DNA of 64,000 nt, from NCBI GenBank assembly GCA_018401275.1, contig JAGYKW010000001.1:372001-436000 (forward strand). The letters run 5' to 3'. Each line of letters opens with the position of its first letter. Within the stretch, counting starts at the first letter, position 1. Origin of the DNA: Nitriliruptoraceae bacterium. GTDB lineage: Bacteria; Actinomycetota; Nitriliruptoria; Nitriliruptorales; Nitriliruptoraceae. A program made the translations under genes and the position numbers. The notes under the pieces were generated by a model. That model was not told the DNA's origin, did no database searches, and was given only the letters and a program-made list of their open reading frames with translations. Positions 9,507 to 17,698 of the stretch are shown in pieces.

Positions 9507-10277
9507 GTGGACGTCCGACTCGATGGGCGCGCGGGCGTCGTGACGGGTGCGAGTCGCGGCATCGGCGAGGCGATCGCACGCGAGATCCTCGTCGCGGGTG
9601 CCGCAGGGGTCGTGCTCACCGGCCGTCGGCCCGAGACCCTTCAGCCACTCGTCGACGACCTCGAGGCGGAGTTCGGTCCGCGGGTCGTGGCCGAACCCGG
9701 CAACGTGCGCGACGCCGACCATGCGGCGGTCGCGGTCGCGACGGCGGTGCGCACGTTCGGCTCGTGCGACCTGCTCGTGAACAACGCCGGCACGAATCCA
9801 TCTGCGGGGCCCCTCACCGCGGTCGACATGGACGCGGTGGATGCCACGTGGGACGTGAACCAGCGCGCTCCGCTGGTCTGGGCACGTGCTGCATGGCACG
9901 GCTGGATGGCGGAGCACGGCGGCGCGATCGTCTCGATCGGCTCGGTCGGCGGACTCGCGCCGGGGCCGATGATCGGTGCGTACAACGTCTCGAAGGCCGC
10001 GCTGCACCACCTGACCCGTCAGCTGGCGCTCGAACTCGCACCACGCGTCCGGGTCAACGCGATCGCAGCAGCGGTCGTGCGGACCCGGCTCAGTGAATCG
10101 CTGTGGGCCGCGGATCCGGCCGGGGCGGCCGCGGCGCACCCGCTCGGTCGCCTGGGCGAGCCGATCGACGTCGCCCGCGCAGCGGTCTTCCTGCTGTCCG
10201 AGCACGCCTCCTGGGTCTCCGGTGTCATCCTCCCTGTCGATGGTGGTCTGTCGGGCGCGGGTGGCGTCCTGGGCTGA
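9507..10277 (+). CDS. SDR-family oxidoreductase (FabG-like)
   Basis: 256 residues. All classical SDR elements are intact: TGASRGIG at residues ~13–20, NNAG near 92, the serine of SIGS, YNVSK as the catalytic YxxxK, and the C-terminal VDGG. FabG-like proteins reduce 3-ketoacyl or related carbonyl groups with NAD(P)H; the substrate here is not identifiable. The GTG start abuts the previous TAG with no gap, so expression most likely depends on readthrough of ribosomes from the pterin dehydratase. The last 53 bases overlap the convergent matrixin-like gene. Confidence 0.87.
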   Translation: MDVRLDGRAGVVTGASRGIGEAIAREILVAGAAGVVLTGRRPETLQPLVDDLEAEFGPRVVAEPGNVRDADHAAVAVATAVRTFGSCDLLVNNAGTNPSAGPLTAVDMDAVDATWDVNQRAPLVWARAAWHGWMAEHGGAIVSIGSVGGLAPGPMIGAYNVSKAALHHLTRQLALELAPRVRVNAIAAAVVRTRLSESLWAADPAGAAAAHPLGRLGEPIDVARAAVFLLSEHASWVSGVILPVDGGLSGAGGVLG

Positions 10278-11079
10278 GCCCGCGGCCCGCCTCCGCAGGC
10301 GGAGCCGGGTTGCAACCGGACTGCGCTCCGATCGCACGCAGGCCGGCGAGGTCGCCGGCACCGAGCACGACCGGGCCGCTGCCCGGGTCCGTCGACATCA
10401 GTTGCGACACGTCCTCGACGTGAGCGAGTCCGAGCAGGTGTCCGAGCTCGTGGAGCAGCGTCGCACCGATGGCGTCGCGGCGGTCCGCGAAGCCGTCGAT
10501 CAGGTCGGTGCGAGCCGCGTTGAGCACGACCTGCCCGGTCACGTACGCCTCCTGCTCGCCATCACGGACCGACACGGGGAGCGCCACACCGCGGTCGAGG
10601 GTCGTCAGTGCGATGCCACCTTCGCCCGGCTGCGCCCATGCGACGAGCACCGGCCGCCACTGCCAGCCCGTTCCGTCGTCCTCGACAAGAGGACGGTCCA
10701 CCCGTGGGCGCTCGTCGGTCGTGCCGAGCAGCTGCAGATCGAGCCCGGTCGCGTCGCGCAGGACCATGAGCGCTGCGGTCAGGTCGCGCACTGCGTGGTC
10801 GGGGGCACCCTGTTCGCTCAGGACGAGGCGGATCGGCTCGCATGCGTCCCAGCGGAGCGGTGCTCCACGATGATCGAGGCCCCACACGGCGTACCCGCGC
10901 GATGGGTCCGGTGCAGCCGCCGGCGCTGCTGCTGCAGCCGCAGGTCGCGCAGGGACCTCGTCCGATGAGGTGAGGTCCGATGTGGTGAGGGAGGACCAGG
11001 CGAGCGCTGCCGTGAGCGTTGCGGCGACGAACAGTCCGCCCGCGATGAGGGGGCCGAGAGCCGGTCGCGTAGTGTCCAC
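10225..11079 (-). CDS. Matrixin-like zinc metalloprotease, membrane-anchored or secreted
   Basis: 284 residues. The N-terminus has a single hydrophobic segment (residues ~8–28), probably an uncleaved signal anchor, followed by a Pro/Ala linker (44–60). The metzincin zinc site HELGHLLGLAH is at residues 210–220 (ligands His210, His214, His220; catalytic Glu211), followed by a Met-turn candidate in SQLMS about ten residues on. It should act outside the membrane on unknown proteins. The GTG start at 11079 lies seven bases after a TAGCGT −10, consistent with a leaderless mRNA. Its last ~18 codons run antisense over the end of the SDR gene, and this tail (rich in G, P and H) has no recognisable fold. 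Confidence 0.88.
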   Translation of the reverse strand: MDTTRPALGPLIAGGLFVAATLTAALAWSSLTTSDLTSSDEVPARPAAAAAAPAAAPDPSRGYAVWGLDHRGAPLRWDACEPIRLVLSEQGAPDHAVRDLTAALMVLRDATGLDLQLLGTTDERPRVDRPLVEDDGTGWQWRPVLVAWAQPGEGGIALTTLDRGVALPVSVRDGEQEAYVTGQVVLNAARTDLIDGFADRRDAIGATLLHELGHLLGLAHVEDVSQLMSTDPGSGPVVLGAGDLAGLRAIGAQSGCNPAPPAEAGRGLSPGRHPRPTDHHRQGG

Positions 11080-11086
11080 GGCCTCG

Positions 11087-11092
11087 ACGCTA
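11087..11092 (-). promoter_or_regulatory. −10 element for the leaderless matrixin-like gene
   Basis: TAGCGT on the minus strand, seven bases before the GTG at 11079. No ribosome site is present between it and the start codon. Confidence 0.5.
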
Positions 11093-11111
11093 GCGCTGGG
11101 AGGGGTGGTCG

Positions 11112-12344
11112 ATGACGGTCACGGAGCATGGTCTCGGACCGCTCGAGGGCGTCCGCGTCGTCGAGCTGGCAGGCCTGGGGGCGGCGCCGTACGGCGTCAT
11201 GCTGCTGGCCGATCTCGGAGCGGACGTCGTCCGCATCGACCGTCCTGGTGCTGAAGCAGACCCCGCAGTGCTGTCCCACGTGGCGGTGTGGCGCGGGCGG
11301 CGCTCGCTCGTGCTGGACCTCAAGCACGCGGATGCTGCAGCGGTCCTGAGCCGACTCCTCGCGGATGCGGACGTGCTCGTCGAAGGCTTCCGCCCCGGGA
11401 CGATGGAACGGCTCGGGCTCGGTCCCGAGCGCCTGTGCGCCGCTCATCCGCGCCTCATCTATGCGCGCATGACCGGTTGGGGGCAGACGGGTCCGCTGGC
11501 CCCGACCGCGGGACACGACATCAACTACGCGGCGCTCTCCGGCGCGCTGCACACCGTCGGGCCCGCGGATCTTCCGCCGCCACCGGTCGCGAACTACCTC
11601 GCGGACCTCGGGGGTGGCGGGATGCTGCTGGCCGTCGGCGTGCTCGCAGCCCTGCTCGAACGCGAGCGCTCGGGATCCGGACAGGTGATCGACGCCGCGA
11701 TGGTCGATGGCGCCGCGTCGCTCACGACGTTCGTGCGTGGCCTGGCCGCGCTGGGCGCGTGGACCGATGCGCGCGGCGCGAACCTGCTCGACGGGGGAGC
11801 GCCGTTCTATGCGACCTACGTCTGTGGCGATGGCCGACACGTCGCGGTCGGAGCCATCGAGCCGCAGTTCTTCGCCGCGTTCGCGGCCGGCCTCGAGCTG
11901 CCCGACGATCTCACCGCCGCGCAGCATGACGTGTCACGCTGGCCCGAGCTGCGCTCAGCGATCGCCGCGCGCTTCGCGTCGCAGCCGCGCGACGTCTGGG
12001 CCGACCGGTTCGATGGGACCGATGCGTGCGTCACTCCGGTGCTCGACCTCACCGAGGTCGCATCGCATCCGCACCATCGCGACCGCAGCACCTTCGGCGT
12101 CGAGCTGGAAGGTCCGGTGCCCGCGACCGCGAACGGCCGTCCGATGCCCGCACCCGCCCCGCGCTTGTCGCGCACACCGGGCCAAGTGGTGCGAGGTGCA
12201 CCGGTCGTCGGTGCCCACACGCGTGAGATCCTCGGCGCAGCCGGATACGCGGATGCCGCGATCGACGAACTGATCGCGAGCGGCGCCGTCGTCGCGGCAT
12301 CGGCCGCGCAGCCGCCTGCGGCATCGGCCGCGCAGCCGGCCTAG
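11112..12344 (+). CDS. CaiB/BaiF family CoA-transferase, α-methylacyl-CoA racemase type
   Basis: 410 residues. The family-III fold opens with GPLEGVRVVELAGLGAAPYG. The block GHDINYAALSGAL near residue 135 carries the histidine of α-methylacyl-CoA racemases, and the aspartate of YLADLGGGG near 165 is the partner base, so racemase is favoured over formyl- or carnitine-CoA transferase. It would invert the 2-methyl centre of branched acyl-CoAs so that they can be oxidised, which fits the neighbouring acyl-CoA dehydrogenase. The ATG has GGGAGGGG upstream. The C-terminus ends in a low-complexity repeat (ASAAQP twice). Its stop overlaps the convergent fadE5-like stop in the four bases CTAG. Confidence 0.9.
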   Translation: MTVTEHGLGPLEGVRVVELAGLGAAPYGVMLLADLGADVVRIDRPGAEADPAVLSHVAVWRGRRSLVLDLKHADAAAVLSRLLADADVLVEGFRPGTMERLGLGPERLCAAHPRLIYARMTGWGQTGPLAPTAGHDINYAALSGALHTVGPADLPPPPVANYLADLGGGGMLLAVGVLAALLERERSGSGQVIDAAMVDGAASLTTFVRGLAALGAWTDARGANLLDGGAPFYATYVCGDGRHVAVGAIEPQFFAAFAAGLELPDDLTAAQHDVSRWPELRSAIAARFASQPRDVWADRFDGTDACVTPVLDLTEVASHPHHRDRSTFGVELEGPVPATANGRPMPAPAPRLSRTPGQVVRGAPVVGAHTREILGAAGYADAAIDELIASGAVVAASAAQPPAASAAQPA

Positions 12345-14236
12345 AACGCCTCGACCGCGAGGCCCATCAGCGCGCCGTCCTCCTGCTCGGCGACGTGGCG
12401 GCGCATCGCGACCTTCGGCAGGGCGTTGCGTGCGAACCAGCGGGCAGCGGCGACCTTGCCCGCGTAGAACGCCAGCTCGTCGTCGCGCGACCGTCCCGTC
12501 GCTGGTGCACTGCCCGCCTCGAGCTCGGTGTGACGTGCGTGTGCGACCTCGGCATGACGCAGGAGCAGCCATGCGATCGCGACCTCCGCCAGCGAGTAGA
12601 GGAAGCCGGTCGACTGCAGCCCGGCGAGGTGGATCCGCTCGCGCTGCGCCTCGTCGAGCGAGGCCATGGCATGGGTCAGCAGCACCCCGAGGTGCGCCTG
12701 CGCGTCCTCGAGCCCTTGGGCGAGCAGGGACCGCTCACGCTCGAACGGGTCGTCGCCGACGCCGCCCTTGGCCGTCTGCTGGACCTGCTCGGCGAGCCAG
12801 GTGAGCGTCTGGCCCTGGTCCTTCACGATCTTGCGGAACAGGAGGTCGAGCGCCTGGATCGCGGTCGTGCCCTCGTAGAGGGTGTCGATCTTCGCGTCGC
12901 GCACGTACTGCTCGATCGGGTAGTCCTGCGTGTAGCCGGAGCCGCCGAAGGTCTGCAGCGTCATCGATCCGAGCAGCTCGTACGCCTTCTCCGAGCTGTA
13001 CCCCTTGACGAGCGGGAGCAGCAGGTCCTCGCGCTTGAGCCAGGTCGCATGCTCCTCGGTGTCCTCGCCGGCGAGCACGGCCTGGTCCTGGATCCAGCCG
13101 GTGAACATGATGAGCGCGCGCATGCCCTCGGCGTGCGCCTTCTGCTCCATGAGCCCACGACGGACGTCGGCATGGTCGATGATGGGGACGCGCGGCGCGG
13201 TCTTGTCCGCCGAGCGCGTCAGGTCCGCACCCTGCTGGCGCAGCTTCGCGTAGTCCAGCGCGTTGAGGTAGCCGGTCGAGAGCGTCGACATCGCCTTCGT
13301 GCCCACCATCATGCGCGCGTACTCGATGACGAGGAACATCTGACGGATCCCGTCGTGCACGTCACCGACGAGGTAGCCGACGCAGGGTGTGCCGTCCTGA
13401 CCGAGCGACAGCTCGCAGGTCGCGGAGCCCTTGATGCCCATCTTGTGCTCGATGTTGGAGACCCGAGCGCCGTTGCGCGCGCCGAGCGAGCCGTCCTCGT
13501 TGACCAGGTACTTCGGCACGATGAAGAGCGAGAGTCCCTTCGTGCCCGGTCCTGCTCCCTCGGGACGCGCGAGCGCGATGTGCACGGTGTTCGCGTGCAG
13601 CGGCGTCGCGTCCGCAGAGGTGATGAAGCGCTTGATGCCCTGGAGGTGATAGATGCTGCCGAGGTCGTCCGGCCCGGCGTCCGAGACCTTGATGGCCTTC
13701 GTGGTGCCCGCTCCGACGTCGGAGCCGGCATCCGGTTCGGTCAGCACCATCGTGCCGCCCCAGGCCTGCTCGACCATGTTGCGCGCGAAGCGCTCCCGCT
13801 GCCCGTCGGTGCCGACCCTGTCGATGATCCCGGCCATGAGCGGGCCGATGGGCCACAGCGATGCGGTCGCGTTGCCGCCCGCCGCGAGTTCGGCAGCGAT
13901 CCAGCGCAGCGTGGGAGGGGCGCCGAAGCCGCCGAGGGACTCCGGAAGGGGCAGGAGGTGCCAGCCGGCCTCGTAGTACTCGCGCAGGGCCTGATCGAGC
14001 GAGGCGGGGAGCGTGATGTCACCCTCGGGGGACAGGACGAGCGGCTCACGGTCAGAGGGCACGAACGAGTCGGCCCAGGCGGACTCGCGGGTGAAGCGCT
14101 CGAACTCGCTGATGAGCATGCGCGCCTGGTCGGAGTCCATCGAGGCGAACGGCCCGCTGCCGTAGTACTCGCCGGCACCGAGCACCTCGAACAGGTTGAA
14201 CTCGATGTCACGCAGGTTGGTGCGGTAGTGGCTCAT
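12341..14236 (-). CDS. Acyl-CoA dehydrogenase, FadE5-like
   Basis: 631 residues, the long form with an extra N-terminal domain (opening MSHYRTNLRDIEFNLFEVL) and a C-terminal extension, as in mycobacterial FadE5 and the PF12418-type enzymes. The FAD/substrate core is intact: LTEPDAGSDVG for flavin binding, FGGSGYTQDYPIEQYVRD, and the catalytic base in LYEGTTAIQ. It performs the first, FAD-dependent step of β-oxidation, probably with broad chain length. The ATG at 14236 has GGGAG at −9. The promoter (TATGCT, 14290–14295) is covered by a perfect palindrome, so the divergent TetR protein is its likely repressor. Confidence 0.95.
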   Translation of the reverse strand: MSHYRTNLRDIEFNLFEVLGAGEYYGSGPFASMDSDQARMLISEFERFTRESAWADSFVPSDREPLVLSPEGDITLPASLDQALREYYEAGWHLLPLPESLGGFGAPPTLRWIAAELAAGGNATASLWPIGPLMAGIIDRVGTDGQRERFARNMVEQAWGGTMVLTEPDAGSDVGAGTTKAIKVSDAGPDDLGSIYHLQGIKRFITSADATPLHANTVHIALARPEGAGPGTKGLSLFIVPKYLVNEDGSLGARNGARVSNIEHKMGIKGSATCELSLGQDGTPCVGYLVGDVHDGIRQMFLVIEYARMMVGTKAMSTLSTGYLNALDYAKLRQQGADLTRSADKTAPRVPIIDHADVRRGLMEQKAHAEGMRALIMFTGWIQDQAVLAGEDTEEHATWLKREDLLLPLVKGYSSEKAYELLGSMTLQTFGGSGYTQDYPIEQYVRDAKIDTLYEGTTAIQALDLLFRKIVKDQGQTLTWLAEQVQQTAKGGVGDDPFERERSLLAQGLEDAQAHLGVLLTHAMASLDEAQRERIHLAGLQSTGFLYSLAEVAIAWLLLRHAEVAHARHTELEAGSAPATGRSRDDELAFYAGKVAAARWFARNALPKVAMRRHVAEQEDGALMGLAVEAF

Positions 14237-14264
14237 CCGTGGCTCCCTCGTGCATCCCCGACAG

Positions 14265-14288
14265 AACTTTGAGCGCTTGCTCAAAGTT
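14265..14288. promoter_or_regulatory. Perfect palindromic operator, probably for the TetR regulator
   Basis: Two 10-base arms (AACTTTGAGC and GCTCAAAGTT) are exact reverse complements around the 4-base spacer gctt, giving 24 bases in all. It is AT-richer than its surroundings. It lies across the predicted fadE5-like transcription start (about 14283), immediately downstream of that gene's −10, and 42 bases upstream of the TetR −10. Position and symmetry fit a TetR-family homodimer blocking fadE5 transcription until an acyl-CoA ligand binds; ligand and binding are inferred. Confidence 0.75.
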
Positions 14289-14289
14289 G

Positions 14290-14295
14290 AGCATA
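14290..14295 (-). promoter_or_regulatory. −10 element for the fadE5-like gene
   Basis: TATGCT on the minus strand, abutting the palindrome. The predicted start near 14283 lies inside the operator, leaving a 47-base leader with a GGGAG ribosome site. Confidence 0.5.
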
Positions 14296-14329
14296 GCCTG
14301 CACGGATCGGTCAGGGTGCGCAGGACCGC

Positions 14330-14335
14330 TAGATT
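14330..14335 (+). promoter_or_regulatory. −10 element for the tetR–CNNM operon
   Basis: TAGATT on the plus strand, predicted start near 14342, 45 bases before the GTG of the regulator. The operator ends 41 bases upstream, so autoregulation would have to act near −54 to −77 of this promoter, weaker than at fadE5. Confidence 0.45.
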
Positions 14336-14386
14336 CGTCGTCCGCCGGTCCCCGTGGTCCGGCTTCAGCCGTCCCGAGGAGCGCAG

Positions 14387-14983
14387 GTGGCCCGCTACCG
14401 CGTCGGCCTCGAGACCCGTGAGCGGATCCTCGAGGCCACCCGCACGCTCCTCGCGGAGGACGGCATCGACGGGGTCACGCTCAAGCGGATCACGACGGTG
14501 GCCGAGGTCGGGGTCGGCAGCTTCTACAACCTGTTCGACTCCAAGGAGGCCGCGGTCTTCGAGGTCATCCGTCAGGCGCTCGACGCCGTCGACCCGCATC
14601 GTGGCAGCTCCGACGGGGACACGCTCGCGGAGCTCATCGACGCCTTCGTCTCGTTCATGACCGGGCCCTCACCGATCGCACGGATCTACCTGCAGCTCGC
14701 GGGGCTCGGGCTGACCGATGCGGCGATCGCGCAGCGGGTCCTGCGCAGCCATCGGCGTCGCGTTCAGCGCTTCGCGGCCGCCTGCCAGCGCGAGGACCCT
14801 GCGCTCACCGATGAGCAGGCCCGCGAGCAGGCCCAGACGATCATGGCGGCCCTGACCGGGCTGGGTCTCACCGCACTGATCGATCCTGCGTTCGACATGC
14901 GTGCCCATGCCGAGCGCCTCGTGGTCGGCGGGGGCGCGGGGAGCGCTCCGTCGGCCGACGCCTCCGTGGAGCGGTCGGAGTGA
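14387..14983 (+). CDS. TetR-family transcriptional regulator
   Basis: 198 residues from the GTG at 14387, chosen over an upstream ATG (14354) because GAGGAG lies seven bases before it and the helix-turn-helix begins right after it. The DNA-binding region (ETRERILEATRTLLAEDG … KRITTVAEVGVGSFYNLFDSKEA) covers residues 8–60 in typical TetR spacing. The C-terminal helical ligand domain contains no family-specific motif I recognise. Divergent orientation and the operator at 14265–14288 point to control of the FadE5-like dehydrogenase, as FadR/KstR-type regulators do. The stop overlaps the next start by GTGA, coupling it to two membrane proteins. Confidence 0.92.
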   Translation: MARYRVGLETRERILEATRTLLAEDGIDGVTLKRITTVAEVGVGSFYNLFDSKEAAVFEVIRQALDAVDPHRGSSDGDTLAELIDAFVSFMTGPSPIARIYLQLAGLGLTDAAIAQRVLRSHRRRVQRFAAACQREDPALTDEQAREQAQTIMAALTGLGLTALIDPAFDMRAHAERLVVGGGAGSAPSADASVERSE

Positions 14984-16290
14984 CCGGATGGCTGGCGCTG
15001 GGCGTCGTGGTCGTGCTCGTGGGCCTCAACGGGCTGTTCGTCGCGGCGGAGTTCGCGGTCGTCTCCGCGCGTGGGCCCGCTCTCGACGACCTCGCGGAGT
15101 CGGGTGACCGTCGTGCGGGGGAGGTCGCGGCGCTGCTCGGGCGGCTGCCGTTCTTCCTCTCGATGGTGCAGTTCGGGATCACGGTCACGTCGCTGATCGT
15201 CGGCTTCCTCGCCGACCGTGCGATCGGCGTCACGCTGGTGCGTCCGCTGCTCGCTGCGATCGGCGTGCCGGTCGAGGTGAGCCTGGCACTGTCGGTGACG
15301 CTCGCCTTGGTCGTCTCCACGCTCGTGCAGATGCTGTTCGGGGAACTGTTCCCCAAGAACGTCGCGATCTCACGGCCAGTGCCCGTGGCGCGCGCACTCG
15401 CCGGCTTCTCGAACGTCTCGATCACGGTGCTCGGCCCGGTCGTGCGCGTCCTCGATCGCGCCGCCGAGGAGGTCACGCGCCGGGTGTTCCGCGTCGAGAC
15501 GCCATCGCGGCTCGACGACGCACCGGGACTCGATGAGCTGAGCCGCATCATCGCCGCCTCGGGCGCGCGAGGCAGCCTGACGGCGGACCAGACCGAGCTG
15601 CTGCGCCGCGCCGTCTCCCTCGGCGCCAGGCGCGTCGGTGAGGTCATGGTCCCGCGGCCCGATGTCGTGTGGGTCACGACAGGTCTGACGCTCGATGCGA
15701 TGGCGGAACTCGCCCGCTCGAGCGGGCACAGCCGCTTCCCGATCCGTGGCGACACCGAGGACGAGGTGCTCGGCACCGTGCACGTGAAGGACCAGCTCCA
15801 GATCCCTGCTGATCGTCGTGCGAGCACCACCGTCGATGCGGTCGCCGCACAACCGTTGTTCGTGCCGGAGAGCGAGACGCTGCGAGCGCTGCTCGACGAG
15901 CTGCGGCTCCGACGTCGCACGTTCGCCGTCGTCGTCGACGAGTACGGCTCGACCGCGGGGATCGTGACGCTCGAGGACGTGCTCGAGACGCTCGTGGGTG
16001 ACATCGAGGACGAGTTCGATCGGAGCGGCACCGGGACGGTCGCACGTGGATCGCGTGCGTCCGAGCGCGTCTCCGGCGCGATGACACTCGCGCGCTTCAT
16101 GGAGCGTTTCGGCATCGAGCTGCCCGAGGGTCCCTATGAGACCATCGCCGGACTCGTCATGGCCGAGGCCGGGCGGGTGCCTGAGGTCGGGGACCGAGCC
16201 CAGCACGGCGGGCTGGAGCTCGTCGTCTCGCGCCGCGAGGGCCTGCGCGTCACGGAGCTGACGGTGCGGCGCATGGAGAGCGGCTCATGA
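14980..16290 (+). CDS. CNNM/CorC (HlyC) family membrane protein 1
   Basis: 436 residues. Domain order is the standard one: a DUF21/CNNM membrane domain (residues 1–~185, four hydrophobic segments, opening with NGLFVAAEFAVVSARG and containing GELFPKNVAI), a CBS pair (~195–330, VMVPRPDVVWV and VVDEYGSTAGIVTLEDVLETLVGDIEDE), and a C-terminal CorC_HlyC domain. Proteins of this type export Mg2+ or related divalent cations (CorB/PaeA/YhdP group) with nucleotide sensing by the CBS pair; 'hemolysin' is a historical name. GTG start overlaps the tetR stop (GTGA). Confidence 0.93.
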   Translation: MTGWLALGVVVVLVGLNGLFVAAEFAVVSARGPALDDLAESGDRRAGEVAALLGRLPFFLSMVQFGITVTSLIVGFLADRAIGVTLVRPLLAAIGVPVEVSLALSVTLALVVSTLVQMLFGELFPKNVAISRPVPVARALAGFSNVSITVLGPVVRVLDRAAEEVTRRVFRVETPSRLDDAPGLDELSRIIAASGARGSLTADQTELLRRAVSLGARRVGEVMVPRPDVVWVTTGLTLDAMAELARSSGHSRFPIRGDTEDEVLGTVHVKDQLQIPADRRASTTVDAVAAQPLFVPESETLRALLDELRLRRRTFAVVVDEYGSTAGIVTLEDVLETLVGDIEDEFDRSGTGTVARGSRASERVSGAMTLARFMERFGIELPEGPYETIAGLVMAEAGRVPEVGDRAQHGGLELVVSRREGLRVTELTVRRMESGS

Positions 16291-17672
16291 GCATCGGTGC
16301 GCTCGTGACCGGCATCGTCCTGCTGGGATTCAACGCGTTCTTCGTCGCAGCAGAGATCTCCCTGCTCGCTGCACGTCGCGGTGTCATCGAGCAGTGGGCC
16401 GAGACCGGTGAGGCGCGCGCGGTCGCGGCACTGCGAGCGCTGCGCGAGCTGCCCATCACCTTCTCGGGTGCTCAGCTCGGCATCACCCTCGCGTCGTTGG
16501 GTCTCGGCGCGGTCGCTGAGCCCGCGGTCGCTGATGCGCTCAAGACGCTGCTCGCCCGCACCGCACTGCCCGATGGTGCGCGTGTCGCCATCTCCATCGG
16601 TATCGCACTCAGTGTCGTGGTGTTCCTGCACATGGTCGTGGGTGAGATGGCACCGAAGAACCTCGCGATCGCGCGGGCCGAGACCGTCGCGGTCGCCATC
16701 GCTCGTCCCTTCGCGCTCTACATGCGTCTGCTGCGGCCCGTCATCGTCGTGCTCAATGGTGCGGCCAACGTGCTCGCGCGGGCGGTCGGTGTCCAGGTCG
16801 TCGACGAGCGCGAGCTCGGCCACAGCGCCGAGGAGCTGCTGCTCGTGCTCGGCCAGGCGCGCGACAGCGGTTCGATCGGCATCGGTGAGGCACGCCTGTT
16901 CGCGGCCGTCCTCGAACTGCGCGACGTCGTCGCGGGCTCCGCGATGACCCCGCGCATCGATCTGGTCGCGGTCAGCATCGACGAGACCGTCGCTGGCGTT
17001 CTCGATGCCGCCGCCTCATCGGGCCACACGCGACTGCCCGTCTACGCGCGCGACATCGATCACATCGTCGGGCTCGTCCACGTCAAGGACCTGTTGGTCG
17101 CGGGACACGCCGATGATGCGTCCGTGACCGACGTGATGCGGCCCGTGTTCGCCGTCCCGGAGTCGCGCGATCTCGAGTCGCTGCTGCGCGAGCTGCTGCA
17201 GACGCGTGCCCAGGCGGCCGTGGTCATCGACGAGTTCGGTGGGACGGCCGGACTCGTGACGCTCGAGGACGTGTTCGAGGAGCTCGTGGGTGACATCGTC
17301 GACGAGTTCGACGATGAGCCGGCCCTGGTCGCGCTCGGGCCGAGGTCGTGGATCGCGCCGGGCACGATGCGGCGCGATGTGCTCGAGGACCTCGTCGGCA
17401 CCGACCTCGACGGCGACGAGGGGGACTCGGACACGATCTCCGGTTGGATGGTCGACCGGCTGGGACGGCTGCTGCGTGTGGGGGACGTGGTCACGACGGC
17501 GCGCGGCTGGCGGCTCGAGGTCCGCAGCCTCGAGGGACGCCGAGCCGGACGCGTCGCGGTGCGCGCACCGCAGGGACCCGAGCAGGGACCCGAGCAGGGA
17601 TCCGGGAGCGGGGGACGGGACGGCGCGGGGCCGGGCCGTCGAGCAGGCGAGCGGGACGCGGCAGACGCCTGA
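16287..17672 (+). CDS. CNNM/CorC (HlyC) family membrane protein 2
   Basis: 461 residues, a paralogue of the preceding gene in the same domain order: DUF21 membrane domain (NAFFVAAEISLLAARR, VGEMAPKNLAIA), CBS pair (SAMTPRIDLVAV … VIDEFGGTAGLVTLEDVFEELVGDIVDEFDD) and CorC_HlyC domain. The ATG overlaps the upstream stop (ATGA). Tandem CNNM pairs are usual in Actinobacteria and may work as a heterodimer, which is an inference. The C-terminal ~35 residues are a low-complexity Gly/Glu/Gln tail with a repeated GPEQ unit encoded by an imperfect 12-base direct repeat at about 17574–17600. Confidence 0.93.
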   Translation: MSIGALVTGIVLLGFNAFFVAAEISLLAARRGVIEQWAETGEARAVAALRALRELPITFSGAQLGITLASLGLGAVAEPAVADALKTLLARTALPDGARVAISIGIALSVVVFLHMVVGEMAPKNLAIARAETVAVAIARPFALYMRLLRPVIVVLNGAANVLARAVGVQVVDERELGHSAEELLLVLGQARDSGSIGIGEARLFAAVLELRDVVAGSAMTPRIDLVAVSIDETVAGVLDAAASSGHTRLPVYARDIDHIVGLVHVKDLLVAGHADDASVTDVMRPVFAVPESRDLESLLRELLQTRAQAAVVIDEFGGTAGLVTLEDVFEELVGDIVDEFDDEPALVALGPRSWIAPGTMRRDVLEDLVGTDLDGDEGDSDTISGWMVDRLGRLLRVGDVVTTARGWRLEVRSLEGRRAGRVAVRAPQGPEQGPEQGSGSGGRDGAGPGRRAGERDAADA

Positions 17673-17698
17673 CCGCGGTGCGCCGGGCGGCGGAGCGT

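Noticed and set aside
8460-10361. 633-codon frame joining the LON domain to upstream sequence on the minus strand
   Set aside because: The upstream part is a shadow of the pterin dehydratase and SDR genes; the LON gene has its own ATG with GGAG at 9083.
11091-11097. TAGCGCT as a −10 for the racemase gene on the plus strand
   Set aside because: It does not end in T at the sixth base, and transcription from it would begin inside the GGGAGGGG ribosome site.
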